Shown here one piece after another: positions 9,198 through 16,036 of a stretch of DNA of 37,158 nucleotides. The position numbers were made by a program, and so were the translations under genes. Origin of the DNA: Nostoc sp. RI_552. GTDB taxonomy: Bacteria > Cyanobacteriota > Cyanobacteriia > Cyanobacteriales > Nostocaceae. The stretch spans positions 1 through 37,158 of the forward strand of contig WGNO01000037.1 in the NCBI GenBank assembly GCA_016124525.1. Reading direction: 5' to 3'. Positions within the stretch are counted from its first letter, which is position 1, and each line of letters begins with the position of its first letter. The notes beneath the pieces were generated by a model. That model had not been told where the DNA came from, searched no databases, and saw only the letters and a program-made list of their open reading frames with translations.

Positions 9198-9294
9198 GGG
9201 TGACCGAATTTTAGTATAAAGTCTTATTTTAACTTTTGGGCTGCTGATGAGTGAAGTGGGGCGTAGCTTGATAAATTCTTATTCAATTAAGAAT

Positions 9295-9313
9295 CCCCCA
9301 GAAATTCTGAGGG
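9295..9313 (-). terminator. terminator of the site-2 protease gene
   Basis: On the minus strand CCCTCAGA and TCTGGGGG form an 8-bp stem (one U-G pair) with a 3-nt loop, followed by a T-rich ATTCTTAATT. Directly beyond it a second inverted repeat ATTCTTA (9275-9281) / TAAGAAT (9288-9294) can also fold. Confidence 0.55.
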
Positions 9314-9344
9314 AGTTTTGAAGGCATTCTATTTTTGTAGACAA

Positions 9345-10469
9345 TTATACAGGGGTGGGGTGGGTTTTATTTTGTAGTAGCTGAATAATGGCGGTTTTTT
9401 CTAATATTCCCACGAGTACACCGTTCTCACGAATGACAGAAAGTGTAGATAACTTTTGTTGTTCGAGTAGCTGTAATACTTCTAACAAAGGTTGGTCTAA
9501 TTTCACTGTGGTTGATTGCTCAATGGACTTCATAACTGCGCTGACTGGAGTTTCTGTCCATTGTGTTGTCGGAACATTTCGCAAATTATGAAGGTCAATT
9601 GCACCTACTAGTTTTCCGTCTTCATCTGTTACTAAGAATTTTTGCCAGTGTTGATGGCTGAAAATTAGTTGATCGGCAAATTCTCTGAGGCTAATGTTGA
9701 CAGATACGATGGGGCTATTGTCGGTAACAGCATCTGCTGCTGTCAAACCTGTGAATTTTTCCTGCACTTGAGCAAATTGTGCTGCTTTACCTGCATTTTG
9801 TAGCAAGAAGAAACCGATTAATAAGTTCCAAAAGTTAGCGAAGCTACCAAATAATAGCAGTGGAATTAAACCAGAAGTGATGGCTAGCCAACCAAATATT
9901 TGTCCTACTCGGCTGGCAAAAGATATTCCTTTATAAGGGTTACCTGTAATTTTCCACACGGCGGCTTTTAGGATATTACCACCGTCTAAGGGCAAGCCCG
10001 GAATGAGGTTAAATAATGCTAATGCCAAGTTAACAGAAGCTGTAACACTAAGGATAGCTGCTGCTGTACCTGTGGCTGCGGTAGCTAGACCAATGATTGT
10101 AAAGATACCACAGAGGAGGAGGCTAACTAAGGGTCCAGCCATCGCTACCCAAAATGCTTGGACTGGGGTTGGCGATTCTTTTTCTAACCTTGCCAAGCCA
10201 CCAAACATAAATAGTGTGATGGATTTAACGTCAATTCCTTGGCGAATTGCTACAAAGCTATGTCCTAATTCATGGGCGACGACAGAGGCGAACAATAACA
10301 ACGCTGTCATCAGTCCCAATAGTAAAGCTGATCCCCCGGATAACCAGGGAAATTGTGCTGTCAGTCCACTGCTGTAATTCCAAGTTACTAAGCTTAGAAC
10401 TAGAAACCACGACGGATGGATATAGAACGGAATTCCGAAGAGATTGCCAACGCGAATTGTACCATTCAT
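9345..10469 (-). CDS. site-2 protease family metalloprotease (M50) with C-terminal CBS pair
   Basis: An intramembrane zinc protease of 374 residues. The N-terminal membrane domain carries the zinc motif HELGH (66-70) within a hydrophobic helix, and the third ligand lies in NLIPGLPLDGGNIL (Asp162). Several further helices run to about 235. The C-terminal part (about 245-370) holds two CBS modules (LVGAIDLHNLRNVP and LSVIRENGVLVGILE), which usually bind adenine nucleotides and tune the protease. Such enzymes cleave membrane-bound anti-sigma factors or other regulators; the target is unknown. The start is the ATG at 10469, 8 nt after AAGG. A GTG at 10478 overlaps that ribosome-binding site and is less likely. 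Confidence 0.92.
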   Translation of the reverse strand: MNGTIRVGNLFGIPFYIHPSWFLVLSLVTWNYSSGLTAQFPWLSGGSALLLGLMTALLLFASVVAHELGHSFVAIRQGIDVKSITLFMFGGLARLEKESPTPVQAFWVAMAGPLVSLLLCGIFTIIGLATAATGTAAAILSVTASVNLALALFNLIPGLPLDGGNILKAAVWKITGNPYKGISFASRVGQIFGWLAITSGLIPLLLFGSFANFWNLLIGFFLLQNAGKAAQFAQVQEKFTGLTAADAVTDNSPIVSVNISLREFADQLIFSHQHWQKFLVTDEDGKLVGAIDLHNLRNVPTTQWTETPVSAVMKSIEQSTTVKLDQPLLEVLQLLEQQKLSTLSVIRENGVLVGILEKTAIIQLLQNKTHPTPV

Positions 10470-10776
10470 GCCGTACACCTTGAGATTTATCTGTGAGAGA
10501 CGTGCTTGAGCTTTTCTCTTTAATTATGAATTTATTGTAACGTAGTGTTAAAAACTATTAATTTAGGTCATTGTTGTGGTAACCGCCTGTTTTGGTGCGG
10601 TTGTTGGGAAATTCTCAAGCTGTGGGAAATGATGCGATCGCATGCAGAAATTCAAAATCGAAGATTGTGGCAGATAAGGATAGTACCCTTTCTTTGCTGT
10701 GAACTAGGGACAGCCAAAATTTGTCGTAACTAATGGTCGCTTTTGGCTTAATCTGGGGTACTTTTGTAAATTGGTT
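10470..10776. other. intergenic spacer with one HIP1 site
   Basis: A HIP1 octamer GCGATCGC is at 10634-10641 within the slightly longer palindrome TGCGATCGCA. No convincing gene is seen; a 62-codon open frame at 10545-10733 has no ribosome-binding site and no family pattern. Confidence 0.5.
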
Positions 10777-11265
10777 CTACCGAGATTCTGGAGGCTTTTG
10801 CAGGCGTATCAATGTGTTGTAAACTTGTCTTTTCAAATTGGTGTTATTTTGTAGTTCCACGGTAATTGTGTTAAATCTATCAATACTTAAACCGTTATCT
10901 TCAACTATTTTTTTCGAGTTTTCGCAGTAAGTAATTGCGATATTTTGAACCTGTCGTGGTAGGATGTTAATGCTACTTGGATCGTTACAAATAATTTTGG
11001 GTATGTCTCCACCCCCAATTAGTTTTTTAATCTCTGCAAATGCTTGTTGACGAGGTGTTTCCATTGCTAAAACAGCTTGGGCGTAGTTAATAATGTCGGT
11101 ATTCTTAACTTGATTATTAACGGTAGGTGTTTGAGCATTGGAGCGGGAAGTGAGGATGAGACTGCTGCTAACTAAACTAGCAGTGGTGATGATGGACAAA
11201 ACTACACTTCGGGAAAATATATGTTGTAAGCTACCTGGAAAGAATATATTAAGAAGACTTTTCAT
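10777..11265 (-). CDS. secreted DUF4168 domain protein
   Basis: The product is 162 residues. The N-terminus has a hydrophobic segment (about 19-37, SVVLSIITTASLVSSSLIL) and a small-residue cleavage region near SNAQ, suggesting Sec export to the periplasm. The mature part begins with a Thr/Asn-rich linker and carries the DUF4168 pattern: NYAQAVLAMETPRQQAFAEI near the start and a C-terminal DRFNTITVELQNNTNLKRQV. Function is unknown for the family. Two cysteines (about 93 and 114) could pair after export. It lies 100 bp downstream of holA on the same strand, probably as a separate unit. Confidence 0.8.
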   Translation of the reverse strand: MKSLLNIFFPGSLQHIFSRSVVLSIITTASLVSSSLILTSRSNAQTPTVNNQVKNTDIINYAQAVLAMETPRQQAFAEIKKLIGGGDIPKIICNDPSSINILPRQVQNIAITYCENSKKIVEDNGLSIDRFNTITVELQNNTNLKRQVYNTLIRLQKPPESR

Positions 11266-11367
11266 AAAGTGTATGATACAGCAGTATAGTAGGGATATGT
11301 TAATAGCTTTGAATTATTTTAGTAGTAAGAAGTTCCACAGAAGTGTTTATCAATTAAATTTTTATAT

Positions 11368-12363
11368 TTAATGTCCACCTCGTTGGCACAGTTGACAAAG
11401 TCTTATTACTTGAGTCTGAAGTGCAGATACTTCCGTAGCTCCTTGCTTAAGGCTGACTTCTAACTCTAGTAGTAGTGGTAAGCAGGAAATTAGTTGCTGG
11501 ACAGAAAGTAATTTTACTTCTTGCTGCAAAAAGTAAATACGTTTGGGGTTACTAATTTCGGCAAATTTGGCGATCTCTTGGGGATTGCGTTCCCCATTTT
11601 CCATGGCGGTCTTGACTAGTAACCAGGTACGAAATTGACCTATGAGAGTGGCAACTATCCGCAATCCCGGTTCGGCAGCATTGATGAGATCAGTCAAAAT
11701 GGTTAATGCTTTAGCTGTTTCTCCTATTCTAATTGCTGCTGCCAGTTGTAAACTATTTTGTGTTGTATTTCTGACTAATTGGGTAATGCTGTCTACATCT
11801 AAAGGCTGATTGTGATTGGATGTGTAAAGGTGTAGTTTTTTCATTTCGTTGTACAAAAGTCGTGTATCATTGCCTACAGCCTCTGCTAAAATTTCGGCGG
11901 CTTGGGCAGTCAATTTTACTCCCACAGCTTGAGCAACTTGATTGACAGACTGTACCAGCAATTCTGTTTTCCAAGGTGGGATAAGGGAAAATTCCTGAAA
12001 TTCAGTGGCGTATTTTTTCAGTAATTTTGTGGATTTAAGGCGTTCATCTGGTTTGTTACGGCTAGTAAGTAATAAGCAAGAGTTGTCCGGAATGACTGAC
12101 AGGGTGCGGGTTAGTTCTGCTAAAACATTTTCTGGGCAATGCTGACATAGGGTAGTATTAATAAGCCAGACTAAACGTCCACCAGCGCCAAAGGGTGGTG
12201 TCATCACTTGATTTAAAGCGGTAATTACTGTATCTGGTTGATCTGGGGATAAAGATGTATAGTTAAAACTTGTCCAGAGAGGATCAAGGATGCGATGGCG
12301 TAGTGTTGTAACCGCTTGTTCAATGGCAAAATCGTCCTCACCCCAATATACATGGATGGACAT
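11368..12363 (-). CDS. holA: DNA polymerase III delta subunit (clamp loader)
   Basis: This 331-residue protein has the delta-subunit architecture: an N-terminal AAA+-like region starting VYWGEDDFAIEQA, a degenerate second domain without a usable Walker A (as normal for delta), and the C-terminal helical collar domain (AAAIRIGETAKALTILTDLI). Delta opens the beta sliding clamp for loading on DNA. The ATG at 12363 is the first start. It is divergent from the cupin gene across a 96-bp spacer. Confidence 0.9.
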   Translation of the reverse strand: MSIHVYWGEDDFAIEQAVTTLRHRILDPLWTSFNYTSLSPDQPDTVITALNQVMTPPFGAGGRLVWLINTTLCQHCPENVLAELTRTLSVIPDNSCLLLTSRNKPDERLKSTKLLKKYATEFQEFSLIPPWKTELLVQSVNQVAQAVGVKLTAQAAEILAEAVGNDTRLLYNEMKKLHLYTSNHNQPLDVDSITQLVRNTTQNSLQLAAAIRIGETAKALTILTDLINAAEPGLRIVATLIGQFRTWLLVKTAMENGERNPQEIAKFAEISNPKRIYFLQQEVKLLSVQQLISCLPLLLELEVSLKQGATEVSALQTQVIRLCQLCQRGGH

Positions 12364-12459
12364 AGGTTAACTTCTGAGTAGGTATAGGTAGAAGTGGACA
12401 AAAAAATATCATATCCTAGAATTATCTTCATATGAATACAAGCATAAGTAGTCAGATTT

Positions 12460-12963
12460 ATGAGTACATCACAAACAGTGCAACAATTACAGGCTGAATG
12501 GATAACACCAGAAAGATTTCAGTGCTATGGACAGGTAATTTTTGCCAGTGAAGATGGTAAGAATTTTGATGCTGAGGATGCCAAATTAAACTTAAGAAAT
12601 GGGACACCGCGATTTTATATTATGAGGCTAAAAAAGCGCGGAAGAAAGTTTCACAAAATTACTCGTCATTTGCAATGTACTCAATGTTTAGGTTCTTTAG
12701 CAGGAAAAGATTGGTTAATTGCAGTTTGTCCCCCTGATAATAATTCGAGTGAACCGTTGTTAGCAGAAATTGCTGCTTTCCGCATACCGGGAAACTGTTT
12801 TATCAAATTAAATGAGGGTACTTGGCACGCCGGACCTTATTTTGAGCATGAAGTTGTGGATTTTTATAATTTAGAACTTGCTGATACTAATGTGGTGGAT
12901 CATTTTACTCATGATTTTCTCCAAAGTCATCAATTAAAGTTTGAGATAGTTAGTTCAAGTTGA
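12460..12963 (+). CDS. ureidoglycolate lyase (AllA) family cupin-like protein
   Basis: This 167-residue soluble protein has the AllA-type fold signatures: an N-terminal AEWITPERFQCYGQVI strand set, a central FHKITRHLQCTQCLGSLAGKDWLI, and the C-terminal FIKLNEGTWHAGPYF turn in which WHAGP corresponds to the conserved His-containing motif. AllA releases glyoxylate and urea from ureidoglycolate in purine catabolism. No other purine-degradation gene is near, and several ligand positions cannot be checked by eye, so the cyanobacterial protein may act on another substrate. Confidence 0.7.
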   Translation: MSTSQTVQQLQAEWITPERFQCYGQVIFASEDGKNFDAEDAKLNLRNGTPRFYIMRLKKRGRKFHKITRHLQCTQCLGSLAGKDWLIAVCPPDNNSSEPLLAEIAAFRIPGNCFIKLNEGTWHAGPYFEHEVVDFYNLELADTNVVDHFTHDFLQSHQLKFEIVSSS

Positions 12964-13290
12964 AAATAAAATTTTAATTCAAAACTGGATGGATTTGCCA
13001 AAAGAAGTGAAAATCAACAGAATTCCTTTAAATAATTATTGAACAGCACTACGAGAAGTTGAACAAGAACCCAACCTAAACAAAAAGTCTGAGGGAAAGG
13101 GGTAATTTTTATAGTTTTTGGGACAATTTTGGTAAAAGTTTGTTTGATTCAATATAAAGTATATTTTTCTGTTTTTGTAATTCTGTGGTGGTCAGGTAAT
13201 ACTTGACTTTTATATGAGATTTAAGCGACAATTCCAGACTAAAAAGTTTAAAAATATTATGCAGTGGTTGTGTGGTGATCTTAGTCAAAC
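12964..13290. other. AT-rich spacer with a possible gene relic
   Basis: A plus-strand frame from about 12988 to 13105 reads as a plausible peptide (DLPKEVKINRIPLNNY, then a TGA, then TALREVEQEPNLNKKSEGKG), but it is interrupted by the stop and matches no family I know. The rest is AT-rich sequence without a strong hairpin. Confidence 0.3.
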
Positions 13291-13620
13291 TTAAGATGGA
13301 AATGAGCAGAATAATTGGTTATAGCAAAAACCACGTTCATATAGATAAGCCAAATAGTATGAAATACTCATGGCAAACATGGCTAACATGACAGGAATCA
13401 CAGTCCTAAATTCGAGTTTACGTGTATTGAGTATTTCCCATAAAGACATCACAATAACTACAGGCCAAAAAATAGTTGTGATGACAAACATGACGAAAGA
13501 CAAAAATTTATCTTCTGGACTGTTAGTAGGATGACGCAAGCTGAATTTTAACCAATTTGTGAAGAAATAAGCGGTCATGAGTAAATAGCTAACTAGGATA
13601 GTTAATTTCATCTGATTCAT
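13291..13620 (-). CDS. small three-helix membrane protein, unknown function
   Basis: The 109-residue product has three predicted membrane segments: about 6-26 (LTILVSYLLMTAYFFTNWL), 40-64 (LSFVMFVITTIFWPVVIVM) and 74-95 (VIPVMLAMFAMSISYYLAYL). A short Cys- and aromatic-rich tail follows. I do not recognise the family. A strong Shine-Dalgarno AAGGAG stands 7 nt before the ATG at 13620, which supports it as a real gene; an in-frame ATG three codons later is possible. A 9-bp inverted repeat lies 43 bp upstream of the start, and a possible decayed paralogue lies at 14082-14267. Confidence 0.65.
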   Translation of the reverse strand: MNQMKLTILVSYLLMTAYFFTNWLKFSLRHPTNSPEDKFLSFVMFVITTIFWPVVIVMSLWEILNTRKLEFRTVIPVMLAMFAMSISYYLAYLYERGFCYNQLFCSFPS

Positions 13621-13662
13621 TTTTACACTCCTTATGATTAATCTACAATTTTTATGACCAAT

Positions 13663-13690
13663 AATCCAGATGTATGTACTAATCTGGATT
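13663..13690. promoter_or_regulatory. inverted repeat, possible operator of the small membrane protein gene
   Basis: AATCCAGAT (13663-13671) and ATCTGGATT (13682-13690) are perfect 9-bp arms around a 10-nt spacer, giving a 19-bp centre-to-centre geometry compatible with a dimeric regulator. The repeat sits just upstream of the minus-strand gene starting at 13620. On the plus strand it is followed by TCTTTTATG, so a weak terminator is the alternative. Confidence 0.35.
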
Positions 13691-14385
13691 CTTTTATGTT
13701 TGATGTTAACCTAATATACTTGCGTCGGATAAATATCATAGGAATACAACAAAGACATAAATTGGTGCTAATACCATTTGTTGATGAGGAACTACGCCGA
13801 ATTTATTTGTATACTTTGGGGTGTCCGGAGAAATTCCTATGACTGGATATGCCAGTTATCACTGTAAGTTACTTATATAGGTTGGCGCATTTTCATACAG
13901 AAGTGATATTAGTGTTAATTTCAGCTAAAAATTAGCTTAGTGGCAATTATAACAAATTTTTAGTTGAACTCATTTACATTAATTCATCTTGTTGGTGATT
14001 GTCGCAGGGGTTAAACCCCTAGTAACTAGCCATACAAAAATTTACTGTGATGTGTTAATGCTTGATTGATGCAAGTAACAGCTAATTTACAATGATAATC
14101 ACAAAATAAGTAGGCGGTAAACTAATTAACAATGTATTCAGAAAACAGTAGACATTGAGAGAATTGTAAATGGAAAGTGTTGATACCATAAAGGCTAATA
14201 GGACAGGAAAAACTTTTTTGGTGTGGAAAATTTGGGAATAACTAAGAAATTTATATTTGATTCTCAATAATTAGCAATACAAAAATACGCAGAGTAATTC
14301 CCTAGTTTACTATCCTGTTCCAGGATTGTGCAACAAGTAGGTAAGCAAGAATCAACGTGAAGTTCGCTCAATTGACGCTCTGAAT
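13691..14385. other. AT-rich gene-poor region with short palindromes
   Basis: Two perfect small inverted repeats are visible: AGCTAA / TTAGCT (13923-13937) and AGGGGTT / AACCCCT (14006-14020). The second runs into a 17-mer at 14016-14032 that recurs with one mismatch at 15798-15814. Apart from a possible gene relic at 14082-14267, no gene is supported; a 62-codon plus-strand frame starting at 13654 overlaps the inverted repeat at 13663 and has no ribosome-binding site. Confidence 0.45.
14082..14267 (-). pseudogene. possible decayed paralogue of the small membrane protein at 13291-13620
   Basis: A 61-codon frame (TTG start, no ribosome-binding site) reads IFHTKKVFPVLLAFMVSTLS..Y, which lines up with ILNTRKLEFRTVIPVMLAMF..SISYYLAYLY in the intact protein, with a 4-residue gap. 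At DNA level GGCTAATAGGACAGGAA resembles GGCTAACATGACAGGAA. Both lie on the minus strand about 0.8 kb apart. The similarity was judged by eye and is limited to the third helix region. Confidence 0.25.
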
Positions 14386-15096
14386 TTAGAGCTTGGAATT
14401 GGAAAGGGCGCGATAACTATAGCCGAGATGGGAATCTTTTTGAATGTATTGTTTAATTCTATCAAGGTCAAGGAATTCATCAGCAACATCAATTAAACTG
14501 TCGCTCGTCATAGTACGTAAACTCACAACTTCAACACGAGAACCTGTGCTAGTGACAGCATTAACAGCATAAGCTAAATCTCCATCTCCACTTACTAAGA
14601 TAGCTGTATCATAGTAAGGAGCTAAGGTAATCATATCTACGGCAATTTCTACATTCAAATTGTGTTTTTTGGTATGGTCTGCTAGTTGAACTTCTTTGGT
14701 AACTACACGATAGCCATTGCGACGCATCCAAAAGAGAAAACCTTGTTGCTTTTCATTGGGGCGTTGACGTGTAGCATTTGGTCGTGAGGTATCGATAGCA
14801 GTGTAAAAGAAAGCACGCAATAATCGAGAACCTCCTGTTAAATGACAAAGCAATTTGAGATAGTCGATTTCAATACAGAGTTGTAAAGCTGTATGAAATA
14901 GACTGACGCCATCAATAAAAATGGCTACTCGACCACGATTTTCATCTTTGCAAAAGGAACTATCGGATAAAGGCTGACGTTTATGAAGATTTTCATGTTT
15001 TGTACTATGTTTTATCAAGTTTTTTCTTGGTAAATCTGGTTCTTGCTCTGGGTGTTGATAGACATTTTCTGCTTTGGTAAAATTATTGGTACTCAT
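14386..15096 (-). CDS. NYN domain (LabA/DUF88 type) protein
   Basis: The product is 236 residues. A charged, low-complexity N-terminus (about 1-55) precedes a NYN PIN-like nuclease-fold domain. Its acidic motifs are all present: VAIFIDGVSLF (first Asp), NVEIAVDMITLA (second Asp) and the family hallmark ILVSGDGDLAYAV. Members bind or cleave RNA in a metal-dependent way; in cyanobacteria LabA is tied to circadian output, but the family has several paralogues and this one cannot be placed. A strong GAGGAG stands 4 nt before the ATG at 15096. It is divergent from the chelatase gene across a long 940-bp spacer. Confidence 0.85.
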   Translation of the reverse strand: MSTNNFTKAENVYQHPEQEPDLPRKNLIKHSTKHENLHKRQPLSDSSFCKDENRGRVAIFIDGVSLFHTALQLCIEIDYLKLLCHLTGGSRLLRAFFYTAIDTSRPNATRQRPNEKQQGFLFWMRRNGYRVVTKEVQLADHTKKHNLNVEIAVDMITLAPYYDTAILVSGDGDLAYAVNAVTSTGSRVEVVSLRTMTSDSLIDVADEFLDLDRIKQYIQKDSHLGYSYRALSNSKL

Positions 15097-15421
15097 TGAC
15101 TCCTCTAGATTTTAAATGTGGAAGTGCTGTTGGCTAAATTGTCAGTAGGTCGTTTTAGCGGCTGGATTAGCCTAGTAGAGTAGGGCGTAAACAAAGATAC
15201 CATTAACAAAAGTTCAAATCCTAAAACCAAGGCAGGTTTTAGATTTTGACTTCTGGTTAGGGTTAATAGCCGCAAATACACTAAAATTGTGATAATTGTG
15301 GAGATTCCGAAATATAAAGACTTAAAGAGTGATTAACTCTTGTTAATGAAGGTTTTACGCAATTTTTCTTTTGCCTAGAGTATGCTGTTCTTTACCTGCT
15401 TCTCATCTATATAGGTTGATG

Positions 15422-15458
15422 ACAGGAGGCAATAAATTGGGTGAAAGTAGCTTCCTGT
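15422..15458. other. 9-bp hairpin, possible structured RNA
   Basis: ACAGGAGGC (15422-15430) and GCTTCCTGT (15450-15458) pair over 9 bp with one G-U pair and a 19-nt loop. It lies in the middle of the spacer, far from both flanking starts. No family is recognised. Confidence 0.3.
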
Positions 15459-15787
15459 TAAGATAGAAGTAAAGGTCAGCCTTCGGCACTTATTTTTATT
15501 GTACATCTCTATTGAAAAATCCTTCATTAAGCTAATCTTTGTATATTTGTGTGGTGATATTTAGCACTAATATTTGAATGTAATTTTTATCAATTAGATA
15601 TCATTTTATTAATTAGTTTTTTGTCAGAAATAACAATATATAAGGCTTGTATGTGATTGTTGAAAAACTCAGCTTGGTTGTGATAATTTGCTTGATGATT
15701 AATAACAATAAGAGGAAACTTAAGGTTTATCAGTCACAAAAAGTATAAAAAAGCGGGATTTATAATTGCCAGGGCTGAATTGATGTT

Positions 15788-15860
15788 AAAAAAAAGACCC
15801 CCAGTAACTAGCCAGCTAACGGAGGGATTCTGCAAGTCGGTATTGTCGCACAAAGATATT
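15788..15860 (-). ncRNA. candidate minus-strand small RNA ending in an intrinsic terminator
   Basis: On the minus strand CCTCC (15825-15821) pairs with GGGGG (15802-15798), followed by TC and an uninterrupted T8 (15795-15788). This is the best intrinsic terminator in the window, yet no minus-strand gene lies upstream of it; the next gene in that direction is chlH on the plus strand. A short RNA starting within roughly 70-150 nt (15860-15940) would explain it. No clear promoter could be placed, so the 5' end given is arbitrary. Terminated antisense transcription from within chlH is the alternative. Confidence 0.35.
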
Positions 15861-16036
15861 CACGAATCTGAGAATAGCAGCTTAACAATGAGAAAAGGTG
15901 CCAATTTGGCAAATAGTTGTTTGTCGCTAATAATTTTCAGTCTTTTGGTGGATTACGGAATTAGTTTTTGAGAAGGGCTCATTTAACTGAAACCAAGTTT
16001 AAGATCGTTAGTAAAAAGATATTTCGTAGCTGTGAG

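Larger units (their letters stand above)
15097..16036. other. 940-bp divergent spacer upstream of the chelatase gene
   Basis: This long spacer has no supported protein gene. It holds an AAGAGT / ACTCTT inverted repeat (15325-15341), a 37-nt hairpin (15422-15458), a minus-strand terminator (15788-15826), and a TGCCA-ATT-TGGCA inverted repeat near 15900. A 63-codon plus-strand frame at 15780-15971 starts inside that terminator and looks non-coding. I looked for a cobalamin-riboswitch core ahead of the chelatase and did not see one. Confidence 0.5.

Noticed and set aside
9275..9313. TTAAGAATCCCCC beside the site-2 protease gene, resembling the IS200/IS605 right end at 35981
   Set aside because: It is fully explained as a terminator hairpin of the protease gene, lacks the GTGTCAA end, and no TnpB sequence is next to it.
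10545..10733. 62-codon plus-strand frame
   Set aside because: No ribosome-binding site and a non-protein-like composition; it spans a HIP1 site in a spacer.
12988..13105. Interrupted peptide downstream of the cupin gene
   Set aside because: Stop codon inside, no start signal and no family match; kept only as a remark.
13654..13842. 62-codon plus-strand frame
   Set aside because: Its first codons are the arms of an inverted repeat; no ribosome-binding site and no recognised pattern.
15097..15260. T-loop-like GTTCAAATCC near 15205, a possible tRNA
   Set aside because: No acceptor stem, anticodon arm or D-arm can be folded around it.
15780..15971. 63-codon frame upstream of the chelatase
   Set aside because: It starts within the A-run of the minus-strand terminator, has no ribosome-binding site and no family pattern.
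15700..16036. Cobalamin riboswitch ahead of the chelatase gene
   Set aside because: The conserved B12-box and core sequence are not present; only small unrelated inverted repeats are seen.
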